From NCBI RefSeq assembly GCF_003008695.1, contig NZ_PXZT01000002.1, forward strand, positions 248,001 to 312,000: a DNA stretch of 64,000 nt. Direction: 5' to 3'. This DNA is from Trichococcus alkaliphilus (GTDB lineage Bacteria; Bacillota; Bacilli; Lactobacillales; Aerococcaceae). Numbering within the stretch: the stretch's first letter is position 1; every line of letters begins with the position of its first letter. The translations under genes were made by a program, and so were the position numbers. Positions 17,406 through 25,835 of the stretch are shown here, piece by piece. The notes beneath the pieces were generated by a model. It made no database searches. It worked only from the letters and a program-made list of their open reading frames with translations, and was not told where the DNA came from.

Positions 17406-18746
17406 ATGATACAGAAAAGACAGCCTACTATGAGTGGCGCAGAGGAACTCTACGAGCGATTAAAATTTGGGTTATTAGCCGGCTTCGCCTTATTGATGGG
17501 CGGTGTGGCTTTCCTGTTCAACAGCCCACGCGAAATTTATGAAGGCAACCTCACCATCCTGGCCTCTCCGGCTAATCTCTTTACGGATTACATGGCGTTG
17601 ACGAACGTCGGCGCGGCGTTGTTCAACGTTGCCTTGATGACTTTGCAGGCTCTTTGGATCGTCCGGATGGCGGATGCCAAGATTAACGGTCCGGTCATAG
17701 CCGGCATTTTGACGATTGCTGGATTCGCTTTTTTTGGCAAGAACTTATTCAATTCCATGCCGATCAGCATCGGTGCCTTCACATATGCAAAAGTCACAAA
17801 AGTACCGATGCACAAATCTTTGCTGGCCGCCCTTTTCGGGACAGCCTTGGCACCGCTGGTCAGTGAACTCTCCTTCAGCCTCGGCATCGGTCAACCCTAT
17901 GGTGTACTTCTGGGGCTGGGCGCCGGTTTCATTTCTGGCTTCCTGATTCCCCCACTGGCGCATCATTTCGTTACCTTCACAAGAGGATTCAGCCTCTATA
18001 ACGTCGGCTTCACCTGCGGCATCATCGGAACGGTTTTCATCTCTTTGATGCGCAATTTCGGTTTCGAGATAAAAACAGCAAATATCCTTGCCAGCGGCTA
18101 CAACGGCCCATTTTCAGTGATGCTCTATTCACTTTTCAGCGGCATGTTCCTGATTGGCTTGTGGCTCAACGGATGGAGCTTCAAGGGGTTAAAGCGGATC
18201 ATGCGCCATTCGGGCCAATTGTCCACTGATTACCTGGAACTTGGCGGTTTGGGTGCGACACTCATCAACATGTCTTTGCTTGGATTCCTGTCTACGACTT
18301 ACATTCTTTTGATGGGTGGAGAGATCAACGGTCCCGTTTTGGGTGGAATCTTCACAGTCATAGGCTTCGGAGCCTTCGGGAAAAACGTCAAGAATGTCTT
18401 GCCGATTCTGATTGGGGTCACGCTGATGGGCCGACTCAATTATCAGGACAATCAATCCACCATCGTTTTGATTTCGGCACTGTTCGGAACAACCCTGGCG
18501 CCGTTGGCCGGTCGCTACGGGAACATAGCGGGCATCATCGCCGGAGCCATGCATCTGACATTGGTCATGAATATCGGCTATCTCCATGGTGGCGTCAACC
18601 TCTACAATAATGGCTTTTCAGGCGGGCTTGTCGCTTCGATATTGGTTCCGATCCTGGAAGCATTCCACCTTCACCGGGCCAACCAACGCGCTTTGCGTGG
18701 GCCAGTCGATCCGGCTGATGAAGTTGAAATCGAACACACCAAGTAA
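17406..18746 (+). CDS. DUF1576 multi-pass membrane protein, internally duplicated
   Basis: 446 residues, many membrane helices, no signal peptide. Two halves repeat: INGPVIAGILTIAGFAFFGKN at about 93-113 with INGPVLGGIFTVIGFGAFGKN at about 307-327, LFGTALAP (143-150) with LFGTTLAP (359-366), and GFSLYNVGFTCG (194-205) with GVNLYNNGFSGG (396-407). The invariant Asn/Gly/Pro-rich motifs suggest a transport or channel core made of two homologous halves. Function of the family is unknown to me. A cre-like site at its promoter suggests a link to carbon supply. Confidence 0.85.
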   Translation: MIQKRQPTMSGAEELYERLKFGLLAGFALLMGGVAFLFNSPREIYEGNLTILASPANLFTDYMALTNVGAALFNVALMTLQALWIVRMADAKINGPVIAGILTIAGFAFFGKNLFNSMPISIGAFTYAKVTKVPMHKSLLAALFGTALAPLVSELSFSLGIGQPYGVLLGLGAGFISGFLIPPLAHHFVTFTRGFSLYNVGFTCGIIGTVFISLMRNFGFEIKTANILASGYNGPFSVMLYSLFSGMFLIGLWLNGWSFKGLKRIMRHSGQLSTDYLELGGLGATLINMSLLGFLSTTYILLMGGEINGPVLGGIFTVIGFGAFGKNVKNVLPILIGVTLMGRLNYQDNQSTIVLISALFGTTLAPLAGRYGNIAGIIAGAMHLTLVMNIGYLHGGVNLYNNGFSGGLVASILVPILEAFHLHRANQRALRGPVDPADEVEIEHTK

Positions 18747-18775
18747 CAGAAATATTTAACCTGATTTTTCAGAAA

Positions 18776-18829
18776 ACAAAAGCGATGCCTGATGAACGGA
18801 GTAAACTCGTTCATCAGGTATCGCTTTTT
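18776..18829. terminator. Bidirectional terminator
   Basis: Stem AAAAGCGAT-CCTGATGAACG / CGTTCATCAGG-ATCGCTTTT, T-run on both exits, between DUF1576 and TauE genes. Confidence 0.85.
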
Positions 18830-19568
18830 AGATGAATAGACGGATCGCCGCAATCGCGGTCATGATCATGATGATGCGCTTGTACCAGACTTCGTTTATC
18901 TTTCTGACGAAAGTGATTCCCATCCAACTGCCGATTGCGATGAACGGAATCATCAGCAGCATGTACCGGAGTGTTCCCCAAGTGATGGTCCCCCACATGA
19001 AGATATGAAAAGGCAATTTCACAATATTCATCACCAGAAAGAACCAGGCCGTCGTTCCGATCATTTTGTTCTTGGTTAGATCCTGCGACAGCACATAAAC
19101 ATTGAAAATAGGCCCAGCGGCATTCCCTACCATCGAAGAAAAGCCGCTGACAGCCCCGACCATCCAGTGGAAAATCGGATTTTTCGGAAGCGGCAACACT
19201 CTTTTGGCCACCTCCCGGTAGACCAACAACCCCAGACAAACCAATACGACGACACCCAACAAGGATTTGAACTGCTTGTCATCGAGATAATTACCCATGA
19301 TGGCTCCACTGATGATGCCGATTACGGCTGCAGGCAACAGTTTCAGGACATCACTGAATTTGCCCTGTTTGCTGTATTGAAAGATGGCGATCAAATCCCC
19401 CAACATCAGCATCGGCAACATAATTCCGGCTGAAGCCTTCCCGCCGAACAGTACCGCAAGGAGTGCCACTGCCGGTATTGTCGCGCCTTGTATGCCTGTT
19501 TTTGAAAAACCGATGATGACGGCCGCGACAATCAGCATCATCCATTCAATTCCGTTCAAACCCAACAT
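18828..19568 (-). CDS. TauE/SafE-family sulfite/organosulfur exporter-like permease
   Basis: 246 residues with about eight helices. The TauE fold is shown by the start (MLIVAAVIIGFSKTGIQGATIPAVALLA, with its conserved FSKTG) and the mid-protein GFSSMVGNAAGPIF repeat of the same pattern. Members export sulfite, sulfoacetate or related anions across the membrane, but many are uncharacterised. It has its own promoter at 19601-19629 and is convergent with DUF1576. Confidence 0.85.
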   Translation of the reverse strand: MLGLNGIEWMMLIVAAVIIGFSKTGIQGATIPAVALLAVLFGGKASAGIMLPMLMLGDLIAIFQYSKQGKFSDVLKLLPAAVIGIISGAIMGNYLDDKQFKSLLGVVVLVCLGLLVYREVAKRVLPLPKNPIFHWMVGAVSGFSSMVGNAAGPIFNVYVLSQDLTKNKMIGTTAWFFLVMNIVKLPFHIFMWGTITWGTLRYMLLMIPFIAIGSWMGITFVRKINEVWYKRIIMIMTAIAAIRLFI

Positions 19569-19600
19569 TCTGATATATGCCCCCTCCCGTGATTCCTTTC

Positions 19601-19629
19601 ATTTTACCGATTATCACAAAAAATGACAA
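19601..19629 (-). promoter_or_regulatory. Promoter of the TauE gene
   Basis: Minus strand: -35 TTGTCA, 17-bp spacer, -10 TAAAAT, giving a leader of about 25 bases before the start, with GGGAGGGGG as ribosome binding site. Confidence 0.65.
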
Positions 19630-19639
19630 TGACTCAGGG

Positions 19640-19990
19640 ACCACAATCCAGAAAACGCTTAATCTCTTTACCCAATTGAAAAAAAGTGCTCGTTAATTGG
19701 GTTTGGCGGGCATCCAAACCTCGCAATTACCCTCAAAAAGTGTTAAAATGTAACCAAAGACGAATGCCCGCAGTGACTGTTTCCCCCACCCATCGCTCTT
19801 CAACGAGCCCACTTTTGTCTTTACCACCTATGTAACCGCCTTCAAAACAAGACTTCTGACTACTATACAAGGTATTTCCACCTCTGAGAGACTTTCTGGA
19901 ACACGTTCGACTGTGCATCAAGATGGCCTTTCTTTGTATATTTTTCAGATCCATCACCTTTCTTGCGCCCAAAACTCAAAAAAAATTTGT
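19640..19990. other. Gene-free region with two linked inverted repeats
   Basis: This 350-bp stretch separates the TauE promoter from the ROK gene. It contains ACCCAATT ... AATTGGGT (about 19671-19701) overlapping GGTTTGG ... CCAAACC (about 19697-19717), then about 250 bp that are pyrimidine-rich on +. Minus-strand frames contain the fragment GGYIGGKDK, faintly like an IS1595-type transposase motif, but there is no continuous ORF. It may be a decayed element or an untranslated RNA; I cannot decide. Confidence 0.3.
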
Positions 19991-19994
19991 AAAG

Positions 19995-20007
19995 GGTGTG
20001 ACACACC
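19995..20007 (+). promoter_or_regulatory. Palindrome covering the ROK gene ribosome binding site
   Basis: GGTGTGACACACC is a perfect 6-1-6 palindrome. It overlaps the AAAGGG ribosome binding site and ends at the base before ATG 20008. It could be an autoregulatory operator. Confidence 0.5.
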
Positions 20008-21165
20008 ATGATCGTCAACCGTAACACAATCAGGGAACAAAACGAGACCATCGTTTTGACAGCAATCATCAATCATCCCAATACTTCACGAGCGGCCATC
20101 TCTCATGATTCCGGACTCAATAAGGCAACCGTATCCGAAATTGTCAAAAAACTGCTTAAGGAAAAACTTGTCGTCGAACTCGGTACAGGTCAAAGTTCCG
20201 TCGTTGGCGGGAGAAAACCGGTGTTGTTGAAGGTGAATGCGAATGGCGGATACGCGATGAGTTTGACCATTACACAAACAAAGATTTCTTCTCTCGTCTG
20301 CAATCTTCAAGGCAGGATCGTTGCGCAGTACGATTTGGTCAGAAAAGTGGAAGCCAGCAATATCATAGACAGCATCGAGGAAGTGGTTCTTTACCATAGG
20401 AAGAGCCTCAATAAGACGCCGTTCCGCTTCGTAGGTATTGTTGTGTCCATCGACGGCTTTGTGCATGAGGATGAGATAGTATCATCAACTAACAAAATGT
20501 TAGAGCATCTGACTGCCAAACATCTGGAGAGCGACGCCATCGACTGCCCGATCTTTCTGGAGAACCAGAATAATCTGGCGGTTATCGCCGAAGCTGTATT
20601 CGCCCACTCTCCGGGGAACATCATCAGCATCGATCTGGATGAAGGCATCGGTTCCGGAATCCTGTTGCAGAACCGGTTGTTCCGCAGCAAAAACAGCTTG
20701 GCCGGTAATCTGGGGCACACAATCCTCTATCCATTCGGGAAAGACTGCGACTGCGGCAAACAAGGTTGCCTGAACCAATATTGTTCAACGGGTGCTTTGG
20801 TTGCAGAAATCAGGGACCTGAAGAAGGATTCCGCACTTCAGTTGGCCGATCTCATTGCCTTGTACAAAACAGGCGATGAAGATGCCAAAAATGTAGTGGA
20901 CCATCTCGTGCTGCATATGAGCATCGCAATCAGCAACGTCGTCAGCCTGTTCGATCCGGAAAAAGTCTATCTGAATGGCGATCTCTTCCGTACATTGCCG
21001 GAATGTGTGACAGCAATCCAAACAGAATTGAACCGAAAATCCGGGCAAAACGTTCCAGTGAGTTTGTCCTCACTGGGTAAAAACGGAGCTCTTCTGGGTG
21101 GGATCGCATTGGCACTCCAGCATTTCTTCCAGGTCCCGCAATTGCAGCTGCATTTTGAAGATTAA
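20008..21165 (+). CDS. ROK-family transcriptional repressor (NagC/XylR type)
   Basis: 385 residues. The N-terminal winged helix (residues 10-65: NHPNTSRAAISHDSGLNKATVSEIV-type) is followed by a ROK sugar-binding domain with DLDEGIGSGILL and a zinc cluster CDCGKQGCLNQYC. Two kinase features are altered. The catalytic Asp normally in END.N is Gln (ENQNN), and the Glu after the zinc motif is Asn. It therefore looks like a pure regulator, without sugar kinase activity. It is followed by a terminator and an MFS gene, its likely target. The effector is unknown. Confidence 0.88.
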   Translation: MIVNRNTIREQNETIVLTAIINHPNTSRAAISHDSGLNKATVSEIVKKLLKEKLVVELGTGQSSVVGGRKPVLLKVNANGGYAMSLTITQTKISSLVCNLQGRIVAQYDLVRKVEASNIIDSIEEVVLYHRKSLNKTPFRFVGIVVSIDGFVHEDEIVSSTNKMLEHLTAKHLESDAIDCPIFLENQNNLAVIAEAVFAHSPGNIISIDLDEGIGSGILLQNRLFRSKNSLAGNLGHTILYPFGKDCDCGKQGCLNQYCSTGALVAEIRDLKKDSALQLADLIALYKTGDEDAKNVVDHLVLHMSIAISNVVSLFDPEKVYLNGDLFRTLPECVTAIQTELNRKSGQNVPVSLSSLGKNGALLGGIALALQHFFQVPQLQLHFED

Positions 21166-21218
21166 ATTTTCTTATGCATGGCGCGTAATCCAAAAAAATT
21201 GATCAGCCTCTTTCTGTC

Positions 21219-21248
21219 GTCACATCCTCACGGGTGTGACGTTTTTTT
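21219..21248 (+). terminator. Terminator after the ROK gene
   Basis: Stem CGTCACA / TGTGACG, then eight T. Confidence 0.75.
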
Positions 21249-21412
21249 TGACACACTATTGCTTTTTGTTGATTATTAATATAATATTTTATATGCAGAG
21301 ACATGTATTCGATTTCATGAAACGACATTCCATATTGTGGGATGCCTTTTTGTTATACAGAAATCTGACAAGAATCATATTTGACCTATTTGATGTAGAG
21401 AGGAATTATCAT

Positions 21413-22651
21413 ATGACCTTACGCCACTATCTATCCTTTTTTTCTGCGGCCTTCTTGATCATGGCCATGTACATTGCCGGGAATGCGGTCGGTTTCTTCG
21501 TCGAGCCCATCACCGCGGAATTAGGCTTCACGCGCAGTGCCTTTTCGCTTTACATCAGCCTGTCGACTTTGACCGGCGTTTTCGTACTTCCCCTGATTGG
21601 ACAATTTCTCCCTAAATTTGGCGCAAAGCGCTTGCTGATCGGAGGAGGACTCTGGGTTTCGCTTGGATTTGTTTGGCTGGCATTCGCCACTCGTTTATGG
21701 CAATTTTATCTGGGAGGCATCTTCCTCGGTTTGTTCATGATGCCGATCACCATGTTTCTGGCGATTTTATTGATCAACAATTGGTTCACCGCCAAAAAAG
21801 GATTGATGATGGGCTTGTTGAATGCCTCCGGAGGACTTGCGGGAGCCATCGTTTCGATGATCATGCCGACATTTCTGGATAACTTCGGTTGGCGCATGGG
21901 TTACTTTTTGATTGCAGGACTTTTCGCGCTCCTGACTGTCCCGAACGGCCTCTTTTTGTTGGTGGAAAATCCGGGTACTATCGGCCTGAACGCTTATGGA
22001 GACGAACTGTCCGCTCGAAACCAAAGCGATCAACCTATACATGATCTGTCCATCACTTATGAAGATGCCAAAAAGATGAAACCGTTTTATATTTTGTTCA
22101 TAGGCATTTTCCTTTCCGCTTTCGGAGGCGGGATGATGCAACATTTGCCAGCGCACTTCAGCGGGATGAACTTCACATCCGGACAGGTCGGCACATTGTT
22201 TTCGCTCGTCATGGCCGGCATGATCATCGCCAACATTTCGGTGGGAGCCATCAATGACAAAATCGATTCGACCATCACCCTTACAGTTGTTGTTGTCTGC
22301 ATGGTGATCGCTTTGTTCTTCCTTGCGACCACCCGCTCTTTCCTGGCCTTGTCGATCGTGATGTTCATCCTCGCTTTCGGCCTAGGCGGACCAGCGGTAT
22401 TGACCCCATTGGTCGTGAGCGAAGTCTTCGGTATCGGGGATTACCCGCGCATCTGGTCCATTCTCGGCATGGCGCCTTCCATCGGAATGTCCATCTCCGG
22501 CCCGCTATGGGGAGCGGTTTATGACGTGACCGGCTCATATGCAATCGGCATGTATGCAATGATGGGCTTGGCCATCATCTACGGCATCTGTTACCTTTTC
22601 GCACTGAAAAGAGGACCGTTAAAACGTCCGCTGAACGTAACCAGCATCTAA
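21413..22651 (+). CDS. MFS transporter, monocarboxylate/oxalate-formate (OFA/MCT-like) type
   Basis: About 412 residues from ATG 21413 (GAGAGG about 10 bases upstream); a longer frame from 21236 is rejected because it starts in the preceding terminator. Twelve predicted helices. The first begins SAAFLIMAMYIAGNAVGFFVEPI, and an arginine-containing loop follows. The overall pattern resembles OFA-like carriers of organic anions. It lies downstream of the ROK regulator on the same strand but after a terminator, so it is probably a separate, regulated unit. Confidence 0.82.
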   Translation: MTLRHYLSFFSAAFLIMAMYIAGNAVGFFVEPITAELGFTRSAFSLYISLSTLTGVFVLPLIGQFLPKFGAKRLLIGGGLWVSLGFVWLAFATRLWQFYLGGIFLGLFMMPITMFLAILLINNWFTAKKGLMMGLLNASGGLAGAIVSMIMPTFLDNFGWRMGYFLIAGLFALLTVPNGLFLLVENPGTIGLNAYGDELSARNQSDQPIHDLSITYEDAKKMKPFYILFIGIFLSAFGGGMMQHLPAHFSGMNFTSGQVGTLFSLVMAGMIIANISVGAINDKIDSTITLTVVVVCMVIALFFLATTRSFLALSIVMFILAFGLGGPAVLTPLVVSEVFGIGDYPRIWSILGMAPSIGMSISGPLWGAVYDVTGSYAIGMYAMMGLAIIYGICYLFALKRGPLKRPLNVTSI

Positions 22652-22667
22652 AATCAGATATGTTGAA

Positions 22668-22701
22668 AAAACGCACAGTCGGCTGACTGTGCGTTTTTGT
22701 G
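22668..22701. terminator. Bidirectional terminator
   Basis: Stem AAAACGCACAGTC / GACTGTGCGTTTT with A- and T-runs, between MFS and GTPase genes. Confidence 0.85.
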
Positions 22702-22703
22702 TT

Positions 22704-23894
22704 CTATTTTTTCAGCCATTTTTTCAATGGACTGCTCTTCTTCAGATTATCCAGGATTTCTTTGACATCCTGATCCTTGGTCCCCATTTTGAGGCGCTCC
22801 TGCATTTTTTCGCGCATCAGCTTCTCGATGTTGCTGAGGTCCGGATACTTGCCGTCCTTTTCACCTTTTGCCACGACCGTCAGCACCTCGATGTAGCTCA
22901 TCGCCAACGCGGTCGTCAGCACGGCAGCCGTCGCGCCGCTGATGACCCCGCCGACGATCGTCCCCGCACCTGGAATCAGCTTCAGCAAGTTGGATACGAT
23001 GTACCGCCCTAAATAAGTGGCTCCCCCTGTCCCGCCGACAGCACCGATCACACTGGTGATTGTGGCTTTATCCATTGAAATGCCGAATATCGCAGTGATG
23101 TGGGCCAGCATGCCGATCTGCATCGGCACCAGGACAGTCGCATCGGAAAAAGGGATCGGTGTGAACCCGACACCGAATGTCGTCACGATGTATTTGGTCG
23201 CCCAACTTCGGGATGCTTTCGCTTTACGCGCGATATCCACCTGTTGGGCGTTGTTAAAAGCCTCTTTCGTCTCCTCCGGCAGCAGCGCAAACGTCCGCTC
23301 GATCAATTCCTTCAATCCGCTCTGCGGAAGCACCAGCTCATCCGTGATGGCATACGGTTCCGCCATCACGCTCAGCACCCCGGCGATCGGCAAGTTCAGG
23401 TTTTCAATGTATTTCTTCAGCTCGGTAGCAGGCTGTCCGACCGATTGCGTCAGGACGACCAACACCGGCAGCAAGCCGGCAAGTTCTTCCATGAAGGCGA
23501 TCTCGGATTCCTCGATGCGGGAAGAATGCGCATTGATGCAATAATAGACCAAATGGATCGCCTGATCGGACCCTTCCTTTTGGCTCTGCTTGATGGCCTC
23601 GATGATTTCCCGCTTGACTTCGGTTTGGATCGGATGGCCCAATTCCAGCCCGCGCGTATCGTACAGCACGATCGGCATGCCTTCCTTCGCGATCCGCCGC
23701 AGATGTTTCGTCACAGGTTTCCCGATGCCGGTCTCAGCCATCCGCTCCCGGAAGACGTTGTTGATCAGCGTACTTTTCCCGACACCCGTCTTCCCCGCCA
23801 ACAGGATATTGACGGGATGCATGTTCTCCACTTCTTCTTTTGTCTTGTTCAGTATCTCCTGGACCACATTCAAATCAAGGTTTCCTCTTCCCAT
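22704..23894 (-). CDS. Dynamin/Era-like GTPase with C-terminal DUF697-type membrane domain
   Basis: 396 residues. The G domain has G1 GKTGVGKST at about 34-42 and G3 DTRG, and a G4 position reading LTQS instead of NKxD, so base specificity may be relaxed. The C-terminal half contains two glycine-rich hydrophobic segments (VIGAVGGTGGATYLGRYIV and LIPGAGTIVGGVISGATAAVL), as in DUF697 proteins, pointing to membrane attachment. Role unknown; relatives are suspected in envelope stress. The gene follows a TetR regulator by 49 bases on the same strand. Confidence 0.82.
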   Translation of the reverse strand: MGRGNLDLNVVQEILNKTKEEVENMHPVNILLAGKTGVGKSTLINNVFRERMAETGIGKPVTKHLRRIAKEGMPIVLYDTRGLELGHPIQTEVKREIIEAIKQSQKEGSDQAIHLVYYCINAHSSRIEESEIAFMEELAGLLPVLVVLTQSVGQPATELKKYIENLNLPIAGVLSVMAEPYAITDELVLPQSGLKELIERTFALLPEETKEAFNNAQQVDIARKAKASRSWATKYIVTTFGVGFTPIPFSDATVLVPMQIGMLAHITAIFGISMDKATITSVIGAVGGTGGATYLGRYIVSNLLKLIPGAGTIVGGVISGATAAVLTTALAMSYIEVLTVVAKGEKDGKYPDLSNIEKLMREKMQERLKMGTKDQDVKEILDNLKKSSPLKKWLKK

Positions 23895-23942
23895 GACGCT
23901 TCCTCCTGTCGCTTGACCGCAAGCACACTTTTTATGGAACGA

Positions 23943-24548
23943 TCACGTCCCTCTGGTTATTTCCACCACGCTTTGGGAAATGAAATAATACCCATACTCC
24001 CCCATCCGTTCCGGCGAGTCTTTCATACCGTTCGTCACCCAGGAGTAGATCATCCCTTGATAGGCGAAGGAAACGGCGGTGATCCAGTGTTCATTAGGTA
24101 TTACGGTTTTTTTCGACCGGAGCTGTTCCTCCAACCGCCCCCTCAGATAGGTATTGAATTTGAGCGGAAAGGAGTAGCTGCTTCGCCCGTTGAAAAGAAC
24201 ACTGAAGAAGCGCTCATTTTCTTTGATGTAGCTGAATATATCCGTGAACGCCTCAACCGTTATTTGCCTGAATTCTATTTCTGCTGCATCGGATAAAACC
24301 GTTGTCGTGATGGCTTTTCCTCTGTCCTGGAGTTCCAGAATCAGCGCATCGATATTTTTCTCCAACAGATCATGTTTATCTACGTAATGCAGGTAAAAAG
24401 TTCCCCGATTCACTTTTGCCCGTCCGGTTAGTTCCCTCACCGTCACCTCTTCGATGGATTTCTCTTCCAGCAAGGTTATCAACGCATGCAAAAGATTTTT
24501 CTTTGTGGCTATAACGCGCTTGTCTTGCGATTGTTTATTAGGATTCAT
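23943..24548 (-). CDS. TetR-family transcriptional regulator
   Basis: About 201 residues from ATG 24548 (GGGAGC upstream). The N-terminal HTH reads ATKKNLLHALITLLEEKSIEEVTVRELTGRAKVNRGTFYLHYVDK in pattern, characteristic of TetR proteins. The C-terminal ligand domain (TYLRGRLEEQL ... FAYQGMIYSWVTNGM) resembles the TetR_C_7/DhaS-like branch. It is likely co-transcribed with the downstream GTPase and may repress it. Confidence 0.86.
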   Translation of the reverse strand: MNPNKQSQDKRVIATKKNLLHALITLLEEKSIEEVTVRELTGRAKVNRGTFYLHYVDKHDLLEKNIDALILELQDRGKAITTTVLSDAAEIEFRQITVEAFTDIFSYIKENERFFSVLFNGRSSYSFPLKFNTYLRGRLEEQLRSKKTVIPNEHWITAVSFAYQGMIYSWVTNGMKDSPERMGEYGYYFISQSVVEITRGT

Positions 24549-24681
24549 TGTTAGCTCCCGCTTCCAGAGTCTTATTTGGAATTCTTTTCTGATATAGACT
24601 TCCAAAATGCTAATATGATTATAGTATAGCCACCCCGAGATAACAAGTTTAATGGCCGCCTTTCAGGGGATCCAGCACAAC

Positions 24682-24730
24682 AAAAAAAAGCTGCTCTGGT
24701 CCGTTGGAATGGACCGAAGCAGCTTTTTCG
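24682..24730. terminator. Terminator between the YugP-type and TetR genes
   Basis: Stem AAAAGCTGCT-GGTCC / GGACC-AGCAGCTTTT with A8 on one side and T5 on the other. On the minus strand it ends the protease gene at 24764. Confidence 0.82.
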
Positions 24731-24763
24731 GATGGAAGGCGGACTAATCCTCGCTCCTGTTGG

Positions 24764-25462
24764 TTAATCGTCGTTGCTTCCGCCGCCGAAAAGCATCAGC
24801 AGACGGAGCAGTTGCAGGAAGCTCATGAAGGCCGCTGCGACATATGTCATGGCGGCTGCGACAAGAACTTTGCGGGCTTTCGGTACTTCTTGCGCATTCA
24901 GGATGCCGCCGTTAGACAGGATCTTCAGGGCGCGGCCGGATGCATTGAATTCGACAGGCAAGGTGACCACCTGGAACAGGAAGCTGAACGAGAAAAAGAG
25001 GATCCCCAAATTGAGGAACGTCTGGTTCATGCCTGCGAACACACCAATCATGATCATCGGCATGGAAACCATCTGACCAAAATTGGCGGCGGGGACCAAA
25101 CCGGCACGCATGCGCAACGGAATGTAATTTTTTTGATCCTGGATCGCGTGACCGACTTCATGGGCAGCGACGCCGATAGCCGCAACCGAAGTCGAGTTGG
25201 CTGTCGTGTCGGAAAGACGCAGCACTTTGGCGCGCGAGTCGTAGTGGTCCGTCAGATCCCCGCGGACGCGCTCGATCTGCACATCATGGATGCCCGATTG
25301 CTCCAGGATGAAGCGTGCTGCATCCGTAGCGGTGTAACCGTTCTGGCTTTTCACTTTGTTATAGGTAATGAAGGTACGTTTGACGAATCCCGAAGCGATC
25401 ATGGAAACCACGATACCGAGGATGATCAATATATAGGTGCTATCGAAGAATGGATACAACAT
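24764..25462 (-). CDS. YugP-type membrane zinc metallopeptidase
   Basis: 232 residues. An N-terminal membrane helix (about 8-26) is followed by a cytoplasmic domain with the zinc motif AAHEVGHAIQ (HExxH) near residue 100 and a conserved LRLSDTTANSTSVAAIGVA lead-in. Two to three membrane helices make the C-terminus. The whole matches the neutral zinc metallopeptidase_2/YugP family, present in most Firmicutes and of unproven substrate. Monocistronic. Confidence 0.88.
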   Translation of the reverse strand: MLYPFFDSTYILIILGIVVSMIASGFVKRTFITYNKVKSQNGYTATDAARFILEQSGIHDVQIERVRGDLTDHYDSRAKVLRLSDTTANSTSVAAIGVAAHEVGHAIQDQKNYIPLRMRAGLVPAANFGQMVSMPMIMIGVFAGMNQTFLNLGILFFSFSFLFQVVTLPVEFNASGRALKILSNGGILNAQEVPKARKVLVAAAMTYVAAAFMSFLQLLRLLMLFGGGSNDD

Positions 25463-25585
25463 GTCTCATCAACCTTTCTTTTATTTACTCTACAGTATAG
25501 CATCCGATTGTGAAGAAAGGATGAAGGATGCTTACGGTTGTGTAATTTTATCAAATTCTTTAGATATTCGTTATTTTCGAAATTG

Positions 25586-25756
25586 GACTCCGGTTGGCCG
25601 GAGGAAAACAGCTCTAGATGGCCCCTGCTCCGGCGAGGGTCCGCCCACCGGAGGACGCCAGTGACTTCCGGGCGCAGCTCCGGGGAAGTTGTCCTCATCG
25701 GAGAACAAAAAAAAATGTTGGCTGAACTCCGGCCAAGCCTGCGTTCACCGGAGCAG
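25586..25756. repeat. Intergenic CTCCGG/CCGGAG multi-hairpin repeat, copy B
   Basis: Four hairpins in a row, each opened by CTCCGG and closed by CCGGAG or TCGGAG: 25588-25603, 25628-25653, 25678-25703, 25727-25753. Linkers include ATGTTGGCTGAA, as in copy A. It fills the gap between the starts/stops of the YugP and PatB genes (25463-25835), which holds no convincing ORF. Confidence 0.75.
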
Positions 25757-25835
25757 CACAAGTTGCTGCTGCAATCTACGTTTACTCCAAATCAAAGGCT
25801 GCCTCAACGAGACAGCCCCAGTTGCTCTATTGATT

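Noticed and set aside
19733-19972. IS1595-type transposase remnant (GGYIGGKDK on the - strand)
   Set aside because: Only one short motif-like fragment, no catalytic residues, no terminal repeats; too weak to call.
21236-21412. 59-residue extension of the MFS protein
   Set aside because: It begins in the T-run of the ROK terminator, and the usual MFS start with a ribosome binding site is at 21413.
23100-24296. 398-residue ORF on the + strand
   Set aside because: Antisense to the GTPase and TetR genes, very rich in His/Arg/Gln; a reverse-frame artefact.
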